64,000 nt of DNA, from the NCBI RefSeq assembly GCF_021596945.1, contig NZ_CP063779.1, positions 251,501 through 315,500 on the forward strand, written 5' to 3'. How positions within the stretch are numbered: position 1 is the stretch's first letter; each line of letters begins with the position of its first letter. The notes below the pieces were generated by a model, which saw only the letters and a list, made by a program, of their open reading frames with translations, had not been told where the DNA came from and did not search any database. Of the stretch, positions 58,863-64,000 are shown piece by piece. The position numbers and the translations under genes were made by a program. The DNA is from Mongoliitalea daihaiensis. Lineage in GTDB: Bacteria; Bacteroidota; Bacteroidia; Cytophagales; Cyclobacteriaceae.

Positions 58863-60251
58863 TCAACCGCCCTCTTGTGGCTCTCCAAAGGCACCCAAGG
58901 TATCTAATAAAACGAGTGCTATCACGATTGGACATACCCACTTGATAAAGAAAATCCAAGCTTTACGGTAAGGCCCTTTGAATCCGGGAGCTCCCATAGC
59001 CAACTCATTGGCAAAGTCACCGATTTTTTTAGCCCATCCTGTGTACAAAGCAAGCATAAAACATATCAATACGACAGCAAAGGTCCCAAACAAGAAGTCC
59101 ATGATAGAGAAGAAGCCCATTTGTTCATTGCCTCCAAACTTCAGTGTAAGAGACTGGAAAAAATTCCCTTCTATAGAAGAAAGCGCAGAAGGTATAGACA
59201 GCGCCATAGCAGCAATACCTATGGTCCAAGCGGCCTTTTTTCTACTCCACTTTCTTTCATCTATAAAGTAAGCTACTGGCACTTCCAACATAGAAATAGA
59301 AGATGTCAAAGCAGCAACCAATAATAACAAAAAGAATAAGGCACCGATGAAGTTCCCTCCTGGCATGGCATCAAACACTTTTGGCAACACCTCAAAAACC
59401 AAGGCAGGACCACCCGCAGGATCCTTTCCTGGAAGCAAGGCAAATAGCGCAGGGAATACCATCAAACCACCAAGTAATGCTACTGTGCTATCCATACCCG
59501 CAATCCAACCAGAAGACTGTACAATATTGCTGCTCTTAGGTAAATAAGAACCAAAGGTAATCATCAACCCCCATCCTACAGACATAGAGAAAAATGCCTG
59601 ACCGAGTGCAGCCAATACTACCTTACCACTGATTTTGGAAAAATCAGGCTTCAAATAATATTCAATACCTGCACTTGCACCTTCCAAGGTGACCGCTCTA
59701 CCAGCAATGAATATAATGATGATAAAAAGAATCGGCATCAAAAATTTCGCTGCTTTTTCAATCCCACCAGATACACCACCCAGTACAACCGCAATTGTCA
59801 TTAAAATAAATGCGAAACACAAAGGAATGACATACATTGGTGTCTGCTGAAAATCCTCAAAATCTACTGGAATATTTATCAATTCAGTAAAAATATACCC
59901 AATCGTCCACCCAGCAATTACGGAATAATAACTCAATACACAGAAACATACAAGGATACATAAGACCCCAGCCAACTGCCAAAATTTATTCCCACCTGTT
60001 CCTCGAATCGCCCCGATTGGGTTTTTTCCGGATATCCTTCCCAATGCAATCTCGTTGAGCAAGAGAGGAAGTCCTATCAAAAGAACACAAATTGCATATA
60101 CAAAAACAAAAGCACCGCCGCCATTCTCACCTGTGAGGTATGGAAATCTCCAAATGTTTCCAAGTCCTACTGCTGAACCGGCAGCCGCCATAATAAAACC
60201 CAAGCTGGAACCCCATTGGCCTCTTCCTTGGGTATCTGCATTCATTGCCAT
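58863..60251 (-). CDS. Sodium-dependent transporter, neurotransmitter:sodium symporter (SNF) family
   Basis: The product has 462 residues with about 11-12 hydrophobic segments. The family signature is GSSLGFIMAAAGSAVGLGNIW at the start, with the AVGLGN sodium- and substrate-site stretch, then FPYLTGENGGGAFVFVYAI. Bacterial members such as LeuT and MhsT import amino acids using sodium. The substrate here is not known. The gene is monocistronic, closed by the hairpin at 58815-58848. Confidence 0.92.
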   Translation of the reverse strand: MAMNADTQGRGQWGSSLGFIMAAAGSAVGLGNIWRFPYLTGENGGGAFVFVYAICVLLIGLPLLLNEIALGRISGKNPIGAIRGTGGNKFWQLAGVLCILVCFCVLSYYSVIAGWTIGYIFTELINIPVDFEDFQQTPMYVIPLCFAFILMTIAVVLGGVSGGIEKAAKFLMPILFIIIIFIAGRAVTLEGASAGIEYYLKPDFSKISGKVVLAALGQAFFSMSVGWGLMITFGSYLPKSSNIVQSSGWIAGMDSTVALLGGLMVFPALFALLPGKDPAGGPALVFEVLPKVFDAMPGGNFIGALFFLLLLVAALTSSISMLEVPVAYFIDERKWSRKKAAWTIGIAAMALSIPSALSSIEGNFFQSLTLKFGGNEQMGFFSIMDFLFGTFAVVLICFMLALYTGWAKKIGDFANELAMGAPGFKGPYRKAWIFFIKWVCPIVIALVLLDTLGAFGEPQEGG

Positions 60252-60290
60252 ACGTTACGAAGTAAGTGTGATTTATAAATTTATTTAATT

Positions 60291-61235
60291 TTAAGAATCG
60301 GCTAATTTAAGTTGTTTTGCCAAAATACCAATTCCGCTAGTAAAACTTTTGGGTTCAAAATCCAACTCATTTTGAACTTTTTGGATAATAAAACCTGTTT
60401 TGAGCGGTCTCTTTGCCGATTGTGTAAATGTAGCCGAATTCACAGGAATTAATAATCTTTTATCCAGCCCAAAATAATCTGCCGTCAAGGTTGCCATTTG
60501 GAAAGGTGTCAATACATCTGCTCCAGAAACATGAAAAATTCCTTTGGATCGATGCACCATCATCAAAAAACAAGCATCAGCCAAATCCTCTACCAAGGTA
60601 GGAGTTCTAATTTGATCGGTTACCACTTGAATAGTTTTACCTGCCATCAATGATGCACGTACCCACAGAATGATATTACTCCGACTTAGGCCTTCCGCAA
60701 CACCATATACCAATACTGTTCGGGCAATAGCCCAGTTCAACTGACTGTTTTGAAGCAATTGTTCAGCTGCTAATTTGGTCTCACCGTAATAGTTAACAGG
60801 ACAAGGAGTATCTTCTTCTGCATAGGGGCCATTCTCTCCATCAAAAACAAAATCCGTTGATAAAAAAATAAAATAAGACTGGAATTGTGCTGCGGCATTG
60901 ATCAGGTAAGCTGTTCCCTGTACATTGACTGCGTACGCCTCATCTTGTTGCTCTTCGCAGATATCTGCCTGTGTAATCGCAGCCGCATGAATGACCACTG
61001 TAGGCTTATACAGTTCAAAAACCCTAAATACCTCCTCCTCAGAAGTGATATCCATAGTCTCCCATTCATAGTATCCCTGATAGCTATCTGGTAGCCTACT
61101 GCAACCTAGACCTGTAGCAACTACCTTCACTTGATCTCTCTGTACAAGGAGCCCTACCAATTTATGCCCCAAAAGCCCATTGGCCCCTGTAATCAGGACT
61201 GTTTCAATGCGTTCATTTTCCAAATTCATATCCAA
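60291..61235 (-). CDS. RmlD-like SDR family sugar-nucleotide reductase
   Basis: The product has 314 residues. The Rossmann loop is LITGANGLLGHKLVGLL, the catalytic YxxxK is in NYYGETKLAAEQLL, and FLSTDFVFDGENGPYAEED is typical of dTDP-4-dehydrorhamnose reductases. It may reduce a dTDP-linked keto-sugar or serve as a related reductase. No other rhamnose genes are nearby, so the RmlD role is uncertain. Its start overlaps the last 23 bp of the cyclophilin gene, which suggests translational coupling within the operon. Confidence 0.85.
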   Translation of the reverse strand: MDMNLENERIETVLITGANGLLGHKLVGLLVQRDQVKVVATGLGCSRLPDSYQGYYEWETMDITSEEEVFRVFELYKPTVVIHAAAITQADICEEQQDEAYAVNVQGTAYLINAAAQFQSYFIFLSTDFVFDGENGPYAEEDTPCPVNYYGETKLAAEQLLQNSQLNWAIARTVLVYGVAEGLSRSNIILWVRASLMAGKTIQVVTDQIRTPTLVEDLADACFLMMVHRSKGIFHVSGADVLTPFQMATLTADYFGLDKRLLIPVNSATFTQSAKRPLKTGFIIQKVQNELDFEPKSFTSGIGILAKQLKLADS

Positions 61236-62043
61236 AGTCTTTGGTGATTTTGGATTTAGAAACTTGCGATACGCTTACTTTCATATAAACCGGATCTATT
61301 GGCTTATCCCGTGGACCTGTTTCTACTTCTGCTATTTTCTCCATGACATCCAATCCTTGGATCAATTTCCCAAATACGGTATATTCATTATCCAAATGTG
61401 GCGTTCCTCCAACAGTCGTGTATGAATCGATCTGCTGTTGGGTCATGTTTTTTTCAAGGTTGATATTGTAGAAAGCTTCCAAATCTGATTTGGTGGCAAG
61501 CATCATTTGATTGATAGTTTCAAACTCCTGACTTTGATACAAGCGCTGATATTCTTCCATCAACTCACGATTACTAGCCAACTGCATATACTTGAAAAAT
61601 GACTCTGATAGTAACTTCATATCTACTAACAATTCATTTCGATCGTATACCTTTCCTTGAACAATGTAAAACTGGGAACCACTAGATCTCCGCTCAGGAT
61701 TGACATTATTACCCATTCTAGCAGCTGCTATCATTCCCTTCTCATGAATAAAGCCAGGCTTGATTTCGGCAGGTACAGTGTACCAATCTTCCTGAGGAAG
61801 TCCTTCTTTACCAAAGACATCTCCTCCTTGAATCATGAAATCCTTGATTACCCGATGGAAGTCTGTAGAGTCAAACCTCCCAGCTTGCGCCAAATTCACA
61901 AAATTCTCTTTGTGTTTCGGGGTTTCATCAAATAAAACCGCATACATATCCCCATACTTGGTTTCAAACTTTACCAAATATTCTTTTTCTGTTCTACAAG
62001 AAAAACTGATTGCTGCCAAGAAAATTACTAATAACGCTCTCAT
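61213..62043 (-). CDS. Peptidyl-prolyl isomerase lipoprotein (cyclophilin type) with helical insertion
   Basis: The product has 276 residues with a lipoprotein signal (Cys16 in AISFSC). Cyclophilin motifs are KENFVNLAQAGRFDSTDFHR, FMIQGGDVFG and RRSSGSQFYIVQG, with the catalytic Arg in the HRVIKDFMIQ stretch. Between QFYIVQGKVYD and GGTPHLDNEYTVFGKLIQG there is an extra ~80-residue charged helical segment absent from standard cyclophilins. It probably assists folding of periplasmic or outer-membrane proteins. Its start overlaps the hemC stop by 4 bp. Confidence 0.9.
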   Translation of the reverse strand: MRALLVIFLAAISFSCRTEKEYLVKFETKYGDMYAVLFDETPKHKENFVNLAQAGRFDSTDFHRVIKDFMIQGGDVFGKEGLPQEDWYTVPAEIKPGFIHEKGMIAAARMGNNVNPERRSSGSQFYIVQGKVYDRNELLVDMKLLSESFFKYMQLASNRELMEEYQRLYQSQEFETINQMMLATKSDLEAFYNINLEKNMTQQQIDSYTTVGGTPHLDNEYTVFGKLIQGLDVMEKIAEVETGPRDKPIDPVYMKVSVSQVSKSKITKDFGYEFGK

Positions 62044-62978
62044 GTATTCAATCCTTTTTTAATGTCCTTTAAAATTTTATCTCCGCCTGCATTCAAGATC
62101 CCCTGAGCAAGCGTCTCTCCCAACTGAACCGCATTTGTAAAACTTCCTTTAACTTCCTGAACAATCCTTTCCCTCCCATCAAGACTCACAATTCCTCCTT
62201 TTAAGGTAAGTTCTTGAGATTTCACACTGGCCAATCCAAATACAGGAATACTGCATCCTCCTTCCAACACTCGAAGATAGGCTCTTTCAGCTTCCAAACG
62301 ATAGCCTGTTTCCTGATGATGACAAGCCGCTATAATTTGTCGCTTGATCTCAGGATCAAGATTAGTAGAAGACTCTATCGCTACTGATCCTTGCCCTACG
62401 GCGGGAGTAAACTCTTCCAAACTTAATTCATCTACAATCATCTCATCGTAACCCATGCGATGTGCTCCAGCATAGGCTAATAACAAGGCATCGCATACCC
62501 CAGACTCCATCTTAGCAATCCGTGTCTGTAGATTTCCTCTTACTTCTACCGTTTGAATGTGTGGATAAAAATGCTTGAGCGTGGCTACCCTTCTGGTAGA
62601 AGAGGTTCCTAGCAATAACGGTTTGGAAGAATCTTTATAATCAATTCCTTTTTGATGGCTGAGAATAATGTCATTCACTTTTTCACGCTCTGTAAATGCA
62701 ATCAACTCGAAGCCCTCCGGCAATGAGGATTGCATATCTTTGGCACTATGCACCGCGATATCAATAGCTCCTGAGGCCAATTGATCCTCCAGCTCCTCCG
62801 TAAACACTCCTTTACTTCCAATCTTAGCAATAGAAACATCGAGAATTTTATCTCCTTTGGTATCTATGATCACTATCTCACTATCAAGCCCTTGCTTTTT
62901 TAACAAGTCTTGAACATGATAAGCCTGCCAAAGTGCCAGTTTGCTCCCTCTAGTCCCTATTTTGATCTGCTTGTTCAT
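62040..62978 (-). CDS. hemC: Hydroxymethylbilane synthase (porphobilinogen deaminase)
   Basis: The product has 312 residues, the usual length for HemC. The start is [15 protein letters not shown]. The catalytic aspartate is Asp81 in [12 protein letters not shown], and [10 protein letters not shown] binds the cofactor and substrate. The dipyrromethane cofactor cysteine is Cys242 in [10 protein letters not shown]. It makes hydroxymethylbilane from porphobilinogen in haem synthesis. It overlaps the RimK gene by 29 bp at its start. Confidence 0.95.
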   Translation of the reverse strand: MNKQIKIGTRGSKLALWQAYHVQDLLKKQGLDSEIVIIDTKGDKILDVSIAKIGSKGVFTEELEDQLASGAIDIAVHSAKDMQSSLPEGFELIAFTEREKVNDIILSHQKGIDYKDSSKPLLLGTSSTRRVATLKHFYPHIQTVEVRGNLQTRIAKMESGVCDALLLAYAGAHRMGYDEMIVDELSLEEFTPAVGQGSVAIESSTNLDPEIKRQIIAACHHQETGYRLEAERAYLRVLEGGCSIPVFGLASVKSQELTLKGGIVSLDGRERIVQEVKGSFTNAVQLGETLAQGILNAGGDKILKDIKKGLNT

Positions 62979-63882
62979 GTTTGATTCTTTTTTTCTTGGC
63001 TAACTTTTTCACCGATTCTTCGATGTATTGGACAATGTCTCCCGCTATATCATTGGCAGTGGCTTTTTCTATTCCTTCCAAGCCAGGACTGCTATTCACT
63101 TCCAGGATCAAAGGCCCGCGCTCGGATTGAAGCATATCTACCCCCGCGATATCAAGCCCCAACGCTTTAGCAGCCCCTAAGGCTGCAAGCCTTTCTTGTT
63201 TCGACAAACGAATAACTGAGGCCTTGCCTCCACGATGTAAATTGGAACGAAACTCACCCTCAGCACCTTGACGCTTCATAGCTCCTACCACTTTCCCATT
63301 GACAATAAATGCACGGATGTCAGCTCCTTTTGCCTCTTTGATAAATTCCTGTACAATTATACGAGCTTTCAATCCATGAAAAGCTTCAATTACAGACTGA
63401 GCAGCTTTTTTGGTTTCTGCAAGTACGACTCCCAGCCCCTGTGTTCCTTCCAACAACTTGATAATCAGCGGAGCGCCCCCTACTCGTTCAATCAATGTCT
63501 TTTCTCCTCCTTTTGAAAAATTAGTGAAAGCTGTCTTGGGCATTCCTAATCCAGCTTTGGACAAAATCTGCAAACTTCTCAACTTATCTCGACTGCGGAC
63601 AATAGCCTCAGACTGTACCGCAGAAAATGCACCCATCAATTCAAACTGACGGACTACGGCTGTGCCATAAAATGTAACAGAGGCTCCAATTCTTGGAATA
63701 ATCGCATCAATGCCCTCTAACTTCTCCCCTTTGTAGATGATGGAAGGACCTTCTTGCTCGATAATCAAATCGCACAGTAAATGATCCACAATGACTGATT
63801 CATGACCAGCAGCAAGAATCGCTTCCTGCAGCCTTCTAGTAGAATACAAATGTTGATTTCTGGAAAGAATGGCGATTTTCAT
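62950..63882 (-). CDS. rimK: RimK-like ATP-grasp ligase
   Basis: The product has 310 residues. It has the RimK layout: N-terminal [20 protein letters not shown], then an ATP-grasp domain with [19 protein letters not shown] and, near the end, [20 protein letters not shown], whose [12 protein letters not shown] is the metal-binding signature. RimK adds glutamates to the C-terminus of ribosomal protein S6; other members have different acceptors. It follows an ATP-dependent zinc protease-like gene by 18-20 bp, a pairing common for rimK. Confidence 0.92.
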   Translation of the reverse strand: MKIAILSRNQHLYSTRRLQEAILAAGHESVIVDHLLCDLIIEQEGPSIIYKGEKLEGIDAIIPRIGASVTFYGTAVVRQFELMGAFSAVQSEAIVRSRDKLRSLQILSKAGLGMPKTAFTNFSKGGEKTLIERVGGAPLIIKLLEGTQGLGVVLAETKKAAQSVIEAFHGLKARIIVQEFIKEAKGADIRAFIVNGKVVGAMKRQGAEGEFRSNLHRGGKASVIRLSKQERLAALGAAKALGLDIAGVDMLQSERGPLILEVNSSPGLEGIEKATANDIAGDIVQYIEESVKKLAKKKRIKHEQADQNRD

Positions 63883-63902
63883 AGGTAGGGATGGATTCTC
63901 CT

Positions 63903-64000
63903 TTACTGTTTATGTGTTGGCTTATTTTTTTTAGGACTGCTGATATGAACTTGGGACACATCCACCAAAAACCTTCCGTGAATGAGTTTCCTTCCGATCA
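63903..64000 (-). CDS. RimK-associated zinc-protease-like protein, C-terminal end only
   Basis: Only the last 31 codons are in the window, reading [20 protein letters not shown] then a lysine-rich tail and TAA at 63903-63905. The [15 protein letters not shown] stretch matches the C-terminus of the retropepsin-like ATP-dependent zinc protease family (PF05618), which is often next to rimK. The start lies beyond the right edge. The short length makes the family call moderate. Confidence 0.7.
   Translation of the reverse strand, partial: IGRKLIHGRFLVDVSQVHISSPKKNKPTHKQ

Noticed and set aside
60291-61235. A rhamnose synthesis cluster around the RmlD-like gene
   Set aside because: No rmlA, rmlB or rmlC partner is present; the neighbours are cyclophilin and hemC.

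Overview
The window reads as a chromosomal segment from a member of the Bacteroidota, most likely order Cytophagales (an Algoriphagus/Cyclobacteriaceae-type genome). This is inferred from gene content: a giant SprB/PKD-like surface protein, membrane-anchored AraC regulators, DUF1080, GMC and Gfo/Idh/MocA oxidoreductases with Tat signals, PorT-like barrels, weak Shine-Dalgarno signals and a moderately AT-rich base composition. No rRNA, tRNA, CRISPR array or insertion sequence was seen.

Region 1 (1-26682, minus strand) is one uninterrupted reading frame of at least 8,894 codons that runs off the left edge. It has a signal peptide, two paralogous GLUG-type modules flanking a beta-helix, and then dozens of Ig-like, PKD-like and SprB modules. 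It ends in eight nearly identical 531-bp tandem repeats. It looks like a giant cell-surface adhesin of the gliding/T9SS type, but the C-terminal sorting domain lies outside the window.

Region 2 (26683-30424) holds three AraC-type regulators, two of them with multi-pass membrane domains. A perfect 15-bp inverted repeat upstream of the adhesin shares its core and spacer with an inverted repeat upstream of the smallest regulator. This suggests the cluster controls the adhesin.

Region 3 (30425-35642) has a TsdA-like dihaem cytochrome with a Crp/Fnr-type site upstream, a predicted porin and a thioredoxin-like protein. An acyl-ACP thioesterase, a PlsC acyltransferase and a rhodanese lipoprotein follow.

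Region 4 (35698-43994) is two divergent operons around a 403-bp promoter region. Together they encode a permease, a GMC dehydrogenase with its small subunit, a lipoprotein cytochrome c, a DUF1080 (3-keto-disaccharide hydrolase family) lipoprotein, two xylose-isomerase-like TIM barrels and a Gfo/Idh/MocA dehydrogenase. This is a plausible complete oxidative (3-keto) glycoside catabolic pathway.

Region 5 (44042-64000) is mostly housekeeping: M42 aminopeptidase, acyl-CoA carboxylase beta subunit, Ppx/GppA, an LDH2-type dehydrogenase, CysE-CysM, an FtsB/DivIC protein, a BNR-repeat exoprotein, an SNF-family transporter, and a compact operon of a Zn-protease-like protein, RimK, HemC, cyclophilin and an RmlD-like reductase. 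A four-helix-bundle (S23/IVS) gene bounded by inverted degenerate repeats sits between two of these and looks inserted.
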